The notes beneath the pieces are model-generated. The model had not been told where the DNA came from and did no database searches. It saw nothing but the letters and a program-made list of their open reading frames with translations. DNA of 64,000 bases from JADLHS01 sp039806955. Its GTDB lineage: Bacteria > Verrucomicrobiota > Verrucomicrobiia > Limisphaerales > JADLHS01. Below are positions 8,784 through 17,573 of this stretch, piece after piece (positions within the stretch are counted from its first letter, which is position 1; each line of letters begins with the position of its first letter). The DNA lies in the NCBI GenBank assembly GCA_039806955.1, contig JBDHQI010000014.1:38973-102972 (forward strand), read 5' to 3'. A program made the position numbers and the translations under genes.

Positions 8784-9587
8784 ATGGCGTTCTCTTTGTT
8801 ATTTCTCGGCAGTGGCACCTCGCAAGGCGTGCCCATCATTGGGCGTGATTATCCGCCCGAATTTCTGGCCAATCCCAAAAACTGGCGCACCCGGCCTTCG
8901 GCTTACGTCGCCACCGATCAAATCCGCCTCTTAATTGACACCTCACCCGAGCTACGCATCCAGGCGTTGCGTGAAAAAATTCATCAAGTGGACGCGGTGC
9001 TGGTGACGCATGGACATGCGGATCACATCATGGGCATGGACGATTGCCGTCGGTTCTGCGACTTGAATGGCGATCGCACCTTGCCGGTGTATGCCAGCGC
9101 CGAAACCATGGCCGTCCTGCGTCGTGTGTTCAAATATGCGTTCCATGATGGACCGTGGCCCAAGGGTTATTTCATGCCGCAACCCCACGAAATCACCGGC
9201 CCGTTCAGCATTGGCGATTTGGAAATCGTTCCCATGCCCTTGCCTCACGGTCGGTTCACCACCACCGGATTTTTGTTCCGTCAAAACGGCGTCAAACGGC
9301 TCGCTTACCTGAACGATTGCAAGGAGGTCCCGCCAGCCGTGGTGGAACAAGTTCGCGGCACGGACATTGTGGTGCTCGATGCGTTGCGCCTGGCACCACA
9401 TCCCACCCACATGTGCCTGGACGAAGCACTCACCACCGCGCGACGCATCCGCGCCAACCACACTTACCTCACGCATCTTACGCAGGATTATGACCACGAC
9501 AAAACCCAGGCCGAGCTGCCTCCAAACACCTGGCTCGCGTGGGACGGTTTGAAAGTGGAAAGTAACGGAGCCATCTTCTCCGCCTGA
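8784..9587 (+). CDS. MBL-fold metallohydrolase (PhnP-like)
   Basis: The 267-residue product begins FSLLFLGSGTSQGVP and has the metallo-beta-lactamase-fold metal motif THGHADHIMG, with His76, His78, Asp80 and His81. Later conserved positions include PLPHGRFTT (metal-binding His) and LNDCKEVPP. The arrangement is that of the PhnP/tRNase Z-like phosphodiesterase branch of single-domain hydrolases. Substrates in this branch vary (cyclic ribose phosphates, RNA ends), so no specific reaction is assigned. There is no signal peptide, so it is cytoplasmic. The next gene follows after four bases, suggesting co-transcription. Confidence 0.85.
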   Translation: MAFSLLFLGSGTSQGVPIIGRDYPPEFLANPKNWRTRPSAYVATDQIRLLIDTSPELRIQALREKIHQVDAVLVTHGHADHIMGMDDCRRFCDLNGDRTLPVYASAETMAVLRRVFKYAFHDGPWPKGYFMPQPHEITGPFSIGDLEIVPMPLPHGRFTTTGFLFRQNGVKRLAYLNDCKEVPPAVVEQVRGTDIVVLDALRLAPHPTHMCLDEALTTARRIRANHTYLTHLTQDYDHDKTQAELPPNTWLAWDGLKVESNGAIFSA

Positions 9588-9591
9588 AAAA

Positions 9592-11217
9592 TTGAAATCC
9601 AACCGCCTCTTCATCCTGATCGGCTTGTGGCTGCTGACCAGCACGCTTTCGCTGTGGGCCGACGGCTCGGAAGTGGTGGTGATTTACAATCGCAAATTGG
9701 ACGAATCCAAATCGCTCGCTTATTACTACGCGCGCCTCCGCCAGGTGCCGCCGGAACAGGTGCTCGGGTTTGAATTGTCCGATGGCGAAACCATGTCTCG
9801 TGGTGAATTTCGCGGCCAACTTCAATTACCCCTGCAAAAAGAATTTTTGCAACGCGAGCTCTGGCAGATCGGCAAAGGTGAATTGCCCGACACCAACCAC
9901 ACCCGCCGCGTGGTGGCGCGCAAAGTCGTGGCCTCCAAAATCCGCTATCTGGTTTTGTGCCACGGCATACCGTTGAAAATTCGCCGCGATAACGAGTTGT
10001 CCGAACCCATCGCCACCACGTTGCGACCGGAACTGCGCCGCAACGAAGCCGCAGTGGATAGTGAGCTGGCTTGTCTGCCGCTGGCCGCGCAAGGTTATCC
10101 GCTCACCGGACCAACATTAAACCTGTTCTACGGCGCCACCAACGCCGCCGAATTTCATCCCACCAACGGTATTTTAATCGTCGCTCGGCTCGACGGTCCC
10201 AACGCCGCCATCGCGCGCAGTTTGGTGGACAAGGCGTTGGAGGCGGAACGCGACGGTTTGTGGGGACGCGCTTATTTCGATGTGCGCAACATATCCGATC
10301 CCGGCTATAAGCAGGGCGATGATTGGATTCGCGAAGCGGCAAAAATGTCCCAGGTTGCGGGCTTCGGCACCACGATTGATGAAAACGGCGCCACGTTTCC
10401 AGCCGGCTTCCCCATGAGCCACATCGCGCTTTACATGGGTTGGTATCAGGAAAACGTGAGCGGTCCTTTCACGCTGCCGCGCGTGGAGTTTATGCCGGGC
10501 GCATTTGCCTACCACCTGCATTCCTACAGCGCGAATTCCTTGCGCACCACCGAACGCCACTGGGTCGGGCCGTTGCTTGCCAAAGGCGCCACCTGCACGA
10601 TGGGCTGCGTGGATGAACCCTATCTGAGCGGCACTCCGGACCTCGGCGTTTTTACCAGCCGCTGGTTGTTGCTCGGATTCGATTTCGGCACGGCCAGTTA
10701 CGCCGCGCAACCGGTGCTCTCCTGGCAAACCACCGTGGTGGGCGATCCGCTTTACCGCCCGGCCAAAACCTCCCTGCAGGAACACTTTCAAATCTTCACC
10801 ACGCAGACGAATCGTCTGGCGGAATGGGCCATCGAGCGCGTGATCAATTTGAACCGCGAGCGAGGCATGAACTTGACCGAACTTACCACGTTTCTCGAAG
10901 GCACGCCCTTGACCAGACAGAGCGCGGTGCTATCCGAGAAATTGGCGGAACTCTACTCCGCCCAAGGCAAACCCAGCTCCGCCATCCTGATGTATGAACG
11001 AGCGCTGGAACACAATCCCTCACCCCAACAACGCCTGCGCTTGCGGTTGGAATTAGGCCGGCATTTGGCGGACGCGGGGCGCCATACCGATGCGATTTAC
11101 GATTACGAACAGCTTCTCGCTGAAATACCCGATTACGCCGACGCCGCCTCCATCCGACAAAAAATCAACTCTCTCACCGCCGCCCCGGAAGCAAAGTCCC
11201 GGCAAGCAAATCAATGA
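9592..11217 (+). CDS. TIGR03790 family secreted protein with C-terminal TPR region
   Basis: The 541-residue product starts at TTG 9592, four bases after the preceding stop; no in-frame ATG is available before the signal peptide (LFILIGLWLLTSTLSLWADG). The region EVVVIYNRKLDESKSLAYYY ... RQVPPEQVLGF and the later FVLCHGIPLKIRRDNE-like segment (LVLCHGIPLKIRR) match the TIGR03790 family. That family is exported, of unknown function, and found mainly in Verrucomicrobiota, Acidobacteriota and Planctomycetota. About the last 120 residues form helical TPR-like pairs (SSAILMYERALEHNPSP, DAIYDYEQLLAEIPDYAD). A role in assembling extracellular complexes is possible but is a guess. Confidence 0.8.
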   Translation: MKSNRLFILIGLWLLTSTLSLWADGSEVVVIYNRKLDESKSLAYYYARLRQVPPEQVLGFELSDGETMSRGEFRGQLQLPLQKEFLQRELWQIGKGELPDTNHTRRVVARKVVASKIRYLVLCHGIPLKIRRDNELSEPIATTLRPELRRNEAAVDSELACLPLAAQGYPLTGPTLNLFYGATNAAEFHPTNGILIVARLDGPNAAIARSLVDKALEAERDGLWGRAYFDVRNISDPGYKQGDDWIREAAKMSQVAGFGTTIDENGATFPAGFPMSHIALYMGWYQENVSGPFTLPRVEFMPGAFAYHLHSYSANSLRTTERHWVGPLLAKGATCTMGCVDEPYLSGTPDLGVFTSRWLLLGFDFGTASYAAQPVLSWQTTVVGDPLYRPAKTSLQEHFQIFTTQTNRLAEWAIERVINLNRERGMNLTELTTFLEGTPLTRQSAVLSEKLAELYSAQGKPSSAILMYERALEHNPSPQQRLRLRLELGRHLADAGRHTDAIYDYEQLLAEIPDYADAASIRQKINSLTAAPEAKSRQANQ

Positions 11218-11700
11218 GGCATGAGGAAGAAACACGTTCCACCGTGTCTCTGACTAAATTACAACTGAAACGCGGAGTAATTTTTTCAAACCAAGTCGGA
11301 ACTCAGGAGCTTGAAAAACATTTCATTTTACCCCTGTAGCTTTGACAGGAAGATATTCTTCCCCCCCCACCGGGTGGGGGTGGCGGTCAGGTCTGGACAG
11401 GGAGAAATCTGTCTCTTTTGAGTTTCTGAGCTCCGGCTTCATGATCTGTCGCCAGGGAGATCAGTGCGGCAAAACCTGGTCGTTCCACCTGATGCCCAAG
11501 GGAGCGCGACCGTCCCCGGTTGCAGCAATTATCGTAGGCCAAGCCATCTCCGCAGAAAGGCAAGGGATGGGGCGGTTAAACAAAGCGGGCGCTCCGTCCA
11601 AACAGGGAAGAGCGTCGGACCTGAACCCAAATCGGTGACGCATCGCCCCGCCCTTGTCGGGCGGGACAATGCGGATGTGCTTTTGTCCAGCCGAACAGCT
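11218..11700. other. Intergenic region of about 480 bp without a supported gene
   Basis: No frame here has recognisable family features. It holds a GC-rich hairpin at 11364-11380 (CCCCCAC, loop CGG, GTGGGGG) about 150 bases after the TIGR03790 gene, plus short inverted stretches such as CGCCCGCTTTG-type repeats on the complementary strand. It lies between two converging genes and may contain their transcription ends. Confidence 0.5.
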
Positions 11701-14700
11701 TCAGACGATGTCGTGGTGGTAGGCTTGCAGTGATTTCACGGCGGCTTTTCCGGCGCGATATTCCGCAATCCCCAAAACGGCCGCGTGCGCGGCAGCGGTT
11801 GTGGTCAGATAGGGCACTTTGTATTTAATCGCCGCTTTTCGGATGTACGCGTCGTCTTGCGCGCTCATTTTACCGGCTGGCGTGTTGACGATCAGATCAA
11901 TCTCCCGGCTTTTGATTTCATCGGCGATGTTGGGCCGCTGGTGCTCGTGAATTTTATAGCTGAGTTCCGCTTTTACGCCGTGATCGCTCAGGAATTGATG
12001 CGTGCCGTCCGTGGCCTTGATACGAAAGCCCAGTTTTTGAAATTCGCGCGCCGTGTTCAGGATGGCGGGTTTATCCTTGTTCGTTACGGAGATAAACACC
12101 GTGCCCCTTTGCGGCAGCGCGGAGAGCGCGGCTTCCTGCGATTTGAAATACGCCAGCCCGAAACTCGGTGCCATGCCCAATACTTCGCCGGTCGAGCGCA
12201 TTTCCGGACCCAACACGGGGTCCACTTCCGGGAACATGTTGAACGGCAGCACGACTTCTTTCACGCCGATGTGCGGAATGGTTTTCCGCTGGAGCTTCAA
12301 GTCTTTGAGTTTTGCGCCGAGCATCAGTTGCGTGGCGATGCGCGCCATCGGCACATTGCAAACTTTGCTCACCAACGGCACGGTGCGCGACGCGCGCGGG
12401 TTCGCCTCAATCACATACACCCGGTCCTGACAGATGGCGTATTGAATGTTCATCACACCACAGACCTTAAGCTCGCGGCTGATGCGCAGCGTGTACTCTT
12501 CGATGGTTTTGATGTGTTGTTCGGAAAGCGTTACCGGCGGAATGGCACAGGCCGAATCGCCGGAATGAATACCCGCCTGCTCGATATGCTCCATCACTGC
12601 GGGCACAAACGCATCCGTACCGTCGGCCAGCGCATCGGCTTCGGCCTCAATGGCATTATCGAGAAAACGATCAATGAGAATGGGGCGGTCCGGCGAAAGG
12701 TCCACGGCTTTGTTGACGTATTCCTTCAACATTTCCTCATCGTGAACCACCTCCATGCCGCGTCCACCGAGCACGAACGATGGTCGCACCATCACAGGAT
12801 AACCAATCTTGGCGGCGATCTGTTGAGCCTCTGCAAAGCTGCTGGCCATGCCGGATTCAGGCATGGGAATGTTCATCCGCTCCATCATCAATCGGAAACG
12901 ATCGCGATCTTCGGCCAGATCAATTACGTCGGGGGTCGTTCCGAGCACTTTGACTCCGGCGGCCTCGAGTTCTCTGGCGATGTTGAGCGGGGTTTGTCCG
13001 CCAAACTGCACCACCACGCCTTCGGGCTTTTCCTTTTCGTAAATCGCGAGCACATCCTCGACGGTCAGCGGCTCGAAATAAAGTTTGTCAGACGTGTCGT
13101 AATCGGTGGAAACCGTTTCCGGGTTGCAGTTCACCATGATGGTTTCATAACCGGCTTCGCGCAGCGCGAACGCGGCGTGGACGCAGCAGTAATCAAACTC
13201 AATGCCCTGCCCGATGCGGTTCGGGCCGCCGCCCAACACCATGACTTTTTTACGCGCACTGACGGGCGATTGATCCGGGCGATTGTAAGTCGAGTAGTAA
13301 TAGCAGGTGCCCGGCGCCGCACCACTCACCGGCAGTGCGTCCCAAGCCGCCACCACGCCGAGTTTCTTGCGGTGTTCGCGAATCTGCACCTCGGGCACCT
13401 CGAGAATCCTGCTCAAGTATTTGTCCGCAAAACCATCCCGCTTGGCCTGAAGCAACAAATCATCCGGTAAAGTCCGGCCTTTGAATTGCAGCAGTTTTTC
13501 CTCCAACTCGACCAGTTCCTTCATCTGCTCAATGAACCACATCTTGATGGCGGTTTTGGCGTGGAGTTCAGCCACGGTTGCGCCCTTGCGCAACGCTTCA
13601 TACATGATCCACTGCCGTTCGCTGGAGGTTTCGTTGAGCAACGTCATCAACTCCGGCAGGGAGCGTCGGTTGAAATCCCGGGCGAAGCCCAGACCGTGAC
13701 GGCCATTTTCCAGCGAACGAATGGCTTTTTGAAACGCCTCCTTGTAGGTTTTGCCAATGCTCATCACTTCGCCAACCGCGCGCATCTGCGTGCCGAGCCT
13801 GTCCACCGAGCCTTTGAACTTTTCGAACGCCCAGCGTGCGAATTTCACCACCACGTAATCGCCGGAAGGCGTGTACTTCTCCAACGTGCCATCGCGCCAA
13901 TACGGGATTTCATCCAGCGTCATGCCCGTCGCGAGTTTGGCGGACACGAGCGCGATCGGAAATCCGGTCGCTTTCGAAGCCAATGCCGAAGAGCGGGAGG
14001 TGCGGGGATTGATTTCGATGATGACAACGCGCCCGGTCTTGGGGTCATGGGCAAACTGAGTGTTCGTACCGCCAATGACGCCGATGGATTCAACAATCCG
14101 GTAGGCATAATCCTGCAGTTTGGCCTGCAGCTTCGGGTCAATGGTAAGCATCGGCGCGACGCAATACGAATCGCCGGTGTGCACGCCCATCGCATCCACG
14201 TTCTCGATGAAACAAACCGTGATCATCTGGTTTTTGGCATCGCGAACGACCTCCAGCTCCAGTTCCTCCCAACCGAGCACCGATTCCTCAACGAGCACCT
14301 GCCCCACCATGCTGGCGGCCAGCCCGCGGCTGACCACGGTGCGTAATTCCTCGACGTTATAGACTAATCCGCCGCCCGTGCCGCCCATCGTGTATGCGGG
14401 ACGAATCACCACGGGGTAGCCCAGTTCCGTCGCAACCTTTTCTGCTTCCTCGACCGTGAATGCCGGGGCGCTCTGGGGCAGGTCAATGCCCAGGCGTTTC
14501 ATGGTTTCCTTGAAGACAATCCGGTCCTCGCCCTTTTCGATCGCATCCAAATCCACACCGATGATTTGGACGCCGTATTTGGCGAGTACCCCGGCCTTGG
14601 CGAGTTGCGAGGACAAATTTAATCCCGTCTGTCCGCCCAGATTCGGAAGCAACGCATCCGGTCGTTCCTTCTCAATGATCTCCGTAAGCGAGGGAATGGT

Positions 14701-14907
14701 GAGCGGCTCGATGTACGTGATGTCGGCGGTGCCCGGATCGGTCATGATGGTGGCCGGATTGGAGTTCACCAGCACGATTTGGTAGCCGAGGGCGCGCAGC
14801 GCCTTGCAGGCCTGCGTGCCGGAGTAGTCGAATTCGCAGGCCTGGCCAATGATGATCGGCCCCGACCCGATGATGAGGACTTTCTTGATGTCGTTGCGTC
14901 GAGACAT
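11701..14907 (-). CDS. carB: Carbamoyl-phosphate synthase large subunit
   Basis: The product is about 1068 residues from the ATG at 14907 (MSRRNDIKKVLIIGSGP), the normal length and N-terminus for CarB; the frame is open 14 codons further, to 14949. It uses ammonia from the CarA glutaminase, bicarbonate and two ATP to make carbamoyl phosphate for arginine and pyrimidine synthesis. Both homologous ATP-grasp halves are present: GQACEFDYSGTQACKAL and YPVVIRPAYTMGG in the first, GIEFDYCCVHAAFALREAG and YPVMVRPSFVLGGRGMEVV in the second. An MGS-like allosteric domain is at the C-terminus (IDLIVNTPAGK). carA is not adjacent; the neighbour upstream is an unrelated secreted protein. Confidence 0.97.
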   Translation of the reverse strand: MSRRNDIKKVLIIGSGPIIIGQACEFDYSGTQACKALRALGYQIVLVNSNPATIMTDPGTADITYIEPLTIPSLTEIIEKERPDALLPNLGGQTGLNLSSQLAKAGVLAKYGVQIIGVDLDAIEKGEDRIVFKETMKRLGIDLPQSAPAFTVEEAEKVATELGYPVVIRPAYTMGGTGGGLVYNVEELRTVVSRGLAASMVGQVLVEESVLGWEELELEVVRDAKNQMITVCFIENVDAMGVHTGDSYCVAPMLTIDPKLQAKLQDYAYRIVESIGVIGGTNTQFAHDPKTGRVVIIEINPRTSRSSALASKATGFPIALVSAKLATGMTLDEIPYWRDGTLEKYTPSGDYVVVKFARWAFEKFKGSVDRLGTQMRAVGEVMSIGKTYKEAFQKAIRSLENGRHGLGFARDFNRRSLPELMTLLNETSSERQWIMYEALRKGATVAELHAKTAIKMWFIEQMKELVELEEKLLQFKGRTLPDDLLLQAKRDGFADKYLSRILEVPEVQIREHRKKLGVVAAWDALPVSGAAPGTCYYYSTYNRPDQSPVSARKKVMVLGGGPNRIGQGIEFDYCCVHAAFALREAGYETIMVNCNPETVSTDYDTSDKLYFEPLTVEDVLAIYEKEKPEGVVVQFGGQTPLNIARELEAAGVKVLGTTPDVIDLAEDRDRFRLMMERMNIPMPESGMASSFAEAQQIAAKIGYPVMVRPSFVLGGRGMEVVHDEEMLKEYVNKAVDLSPDRPILIDRFLDNAIEAEADALADGTDAFVPAVMEHIEQAGIHSGDSACAIPPVTLSEQHIKTIEEYTLRISRELKVCGVMNIQYAICQDRVYVIEANPRASRTVPLVSKVCNVPMARIATQLMLGAKLKDLKLQRKTIPHIGVKEVVLPFNMFPEVDPVLGPEMRSTGEVLGMAPSFGLAYFKSQEAALSALPQRGTVFISVTNKDKPAILNTAREFQKLGFRIKATDGTHQFLSDHGVKAELSYKIHEHQRPNIADEIKSREIDLIVNTPAGKMSAQDDAYIRKAAIKYKVPYLTTTAAAHAAVLGIAEYRAGKAAVKSLQAYHHDIV

Positions 14908-15168
14908 GGCGGGCATTTTGAGCGAGCGGCGCGCGTTTGTGAAATTCATTTTTCCAGGCGACGGCCAGTTTACGACTTGACTCTGCCCGATGCCGGGCCG
15001 GGACGCCCTTTCCCGGCGACCTGCACAACAACCAGATCAAACCAGCCCCTGCGCCCGCCGGGCATCAAGCATCGCCGCAGGCGTCAACCGCCCTTCTCGC
15101 CCTGCGGAGCCCGTGCAACTGCAATGCGGCTCCCGCCACAGCCCGGCGCGCCGGATTCCACATCCGCC

Positions 15169-17238
15169 TCACCGGGCGAGCACACGAAAGAAGCGCCGCG
15201 GTTCCTGCACCCCGAACTGATTCGTATAATCAAACGCGCCGAAGGCATCAAATTGATTGGTCCAAAGCGGGGTCCAGGCGTCCATGGGCCGCGTGATTTC
15301 CGTCGTGGTCAACAGGACGAAATTGCCGCCCGCCGCGCCGCCAAAACCGGTGAGGTTGACGCTGTCGCCGGCAATCAACGGGAGACACAGGCTCAACGCG
15401 TCCGCATCGGCGATCCCATAACCCGTCAGACGGTACGCGCCGCTGTCGTTCACGCCGGCACCATCAATCATCAGGGTGTAACTGCCGGTGTTGGTGCCGG
15501 GGTAGTTCAACGTGACGGTGCTGGCATGCTGCGCGGTGGCCAGCAACCCGCCGGTACGGGAATACAACCGGACCCGCGGAGTGAAGCTGCCGCTCAGTTT
15601 TTCACAGACGATTGTGAACGGATACCCTTTGCACGCGGCGAAGCTCCACAAATCCAGGTCGCCCAGGGCAATGGCGCCATCATACGCCACGCCGTTGGTG
15701 AGCCGGCCGCCCTCGTCACCGGGAGAAACCGTAAAGGCGCCCGGAAATTGTCCGAAATTGAGGGTGTACGGCCCTGTGCCGTCGTAGTAATAGCTTTGCT
15801 GCAGCACGGTGTACGTGCCGCTGTTGGTAACCTGCGTGAAGATTGAGACATCACGATGCGAACTACCACCGCCGGGGGCGTCGGCAATCAGGGCGCCATT
15901 GGGCCCATAGAGCTGGAGCCACGGACGGTAATCCGGGGCGCCAACGCGCAGCGCGATGTTGTCGCCGGCCTGGGCCGGGAACGTCCAGACATCCAAATCA
16001 CCCAGCGAATTGGTCCCGGCCTGGGTCAGGCCATTCCCCAGCGCCCCCCCTTCATCACCGGGCGAGACGGCATAAGCGCCGGGCACCCTGGCCAGCGTCA
16101 GCGTGTAGGAACTGCTCCGGCTGTAATAATAGCTCTGGGCCACAAGCAGAAAGGTGCCGGTGTTGGTGACCGTGCCGTAAACCCGGGCATCCGTGCCGCT
16201 GCTGCTGCCGCCCGCGTTTTCAAGCAACAACGCTCCATTCGGCCCGTAAAGTTGCAACCGGGGCCGCAGCCCCGGTGAACCGATCCGGAGGGCAATGTTG
16301 TCGCCGGCATTGGCGTCGAACCGCCAGAGGTCCAGGTCGCCCTTGGCGATCTGTCCGGTGGTTGCGGCGCCGTTGATGAGATCGCCGCCCTCGTCACCGG
16401 GCGAGACGACAAATGCACCGGTGGATTTGGCGAGATGGATCGTGTAAGGGCCGGTACCGTTGGCGTAGTAGGATTGCACGACGACGGTGAACGTCGCATT
16501 GCTGGTGGCCACGGCTTCAACCAGCGCGTCGGTGTCACTGGAACCAGCGCCGGCTCCGACGTCCACCTGGGCGCCATTCGGGCCATAGATCATCAGGTGG
16601 GGGCGGAAGCCCGTGGCACCGATGCGGACAGTCATCCGGTCACCGGCACTGGCCGCAATGCTCCACAGGTCAATGTCGCCCAGTGAATTTGTGCCGGAGT
16701 GCGCCGCGCCATTGATCATCGTCCCCCCTTCGTCAGTCGGCGCGACTGTAAACCCGGCAGGGATCCGGGCCAGCGAAAGCGAATAAGCACCGCTGCCGTT
16801 GCCGTAAAAGCTGCTGACGCGCACGGTGAACAGACCGTTGGTTGCCGCGGTAAGAGGGGTGATGCTGGCATCAATGGAACTGCTGCCCGCTCCGGCGCCG
16901 GCGGCCAGCGGCGTTCCGTTCGGGGCGTACAAGGTGATCAGGGGTCGAAACGTGGGCGCTCCGGCCCGCAACAGAATGGCGTCGCCGTTGGTGGCGTAGA
17001 AGGTGTAACTGTTCGTCGTTCCCAGCGCCAGAGTGCCGGGTTGATCAAACCCATTCGTCAGTGTCTGACTTCGAGCGGCAGGAGAAAGGATGGCAAGAAG
17101 GAAGAGAAGCGGCCAGGCCGGGAGATGCCGGGGGGAGTGTCGCCCGCGAGGCGCGCGGGCGGAGCGCAGGATTGTACTCAGTGTGGAGCGCGGCGTGTAG
17201 GCGAATTTTTCAAAAAAATATGGATTCATGTGTTTCAT
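15169..17238 (-). CDS. Secreted protein with five PPC-like repeats
   Basis: The product of about 689 residues starts at ATG 17238 (the frame opens at GTG 17286, but the start at 17238, or ATG 17229, leads better into the signal segment LPAWPLLFLLAIL). After the signal come five consecutive copies, about 110 residues apart, of a beta-sandwich unit resembling bacterial pre-peptidase C-terminal (PPC) domains. Each has GDEGG, NG, a GDLDLWSF-type block, AGDNIALRIG, RPRLQLYGPNGALL, TGTYTVL and QSYYYDGTGPYTL. The C-terminal 80 residues differ and end EPRRFFRVLAR, a tail seen on many exported proteins of this phylum. No enzymatic domain is visible; cell-surface binding or structure is likely. It is divergent from the uvrA-type gene. 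Confidence 0.75.
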   Translation of the reverse strand: MKHMNPYFFEKFAYTPRSTLSTILRSARAPRGRHSPRHLPAWPLLFLLAILSPAARSQTLTNGFDQPGTLALGTTNSYTFYATNGDAILLRAGAPTFRPLITLYAPNGTPLAAGAGAGSSSIDASITPLTAATNGLFTVRVSSFYGNGSGAYSLSLARIPAGFTVAPTDEGGTMINGAAHSGTNSLGDIDLWSIAASAGDRMTVRIGATGFRPHLMIYGPNGAQVDVGAGAGSSDTDALVEAVATSNATFTVVVQSYYANGTGPYTIHLAKSTGAFVVSPGDEGGDLINGAATTGQIAKGDLDLWRFDANAGDNIALRIGSPGLRPRLQLYGPNGALLLENAGGSSSGTDARVYGTVTNTGTFLLVAQSYYYSRSSSYTLTLARVPGAYAVSPGDEGGALGNGLTQAGTNSLGDLDVWTFPAQAGDNIALRVGAPDYRPWLQLYGPNGALIADAPGGGSSHRDVSIFTQVTNSGTYTVLQQSYYYDGTGPYTLNFGQFPGAFTVSPGDEGGRLTNGVAYDGAIALGDLDLWSFAACKGYPFTIVCEKLSGSFTPRVRLYSRTGGLLATAQHASTVTLNYPGTNTGSYTLMIDGAGVNDSGAYRLTGYGIADADALSLCLPLIAGDSVNLTGFGGAAGGNFVLLTTTEITRPMDAWTPLWTNQFDAFGAFDYTNQFGVQEPRRFFRVLAR

Positions 17239-17573
17239 ATTGCTGGTGAGTAGTTGTGACCGATCAGTACACCCATCATTCGTCACTCAACGGCTATTGG
17301 GTGCATTGGGGATTACAACACCCTCCCCACCGCCTGTCAAGGGAATCGGAACCGACCGAAATCCCCGATGCACGGCCGGTCCTGGCAGTACCGATGCCCC
17401 GCGCGGAGATTTTCCCGACCTGCCGCTCCGGAGTCCACTGGTGTGCGGCCGAGGCGACCCGGATGCGCACGGCCCCCATCGGACGACGCGTTCGGCGATG
17501 GTTTTGCCCCGCCGTTCAAGCCGGGAACACCATCGTGCTTTGCGGTTTTCCGAACCTTTGACCATATTGGCGT
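17239..17573. other. Divergent intergenic region between the PPC protein and the uvrA-type gene
   Basis: This stretch of about 335 bases should hold the promoters for both flanking genes. I could not identify convincing -35/-10 pairs, an SOS-type operator or an RNA gene in it. Confidence 0.4.

Noticed and set aside
11785..13470. Rightward 561-residue open frame
   Set aside because: It is antisense to carB over its whole length; long antisense frames are expected opposite conserved GC-rich genes and no motif supports it.
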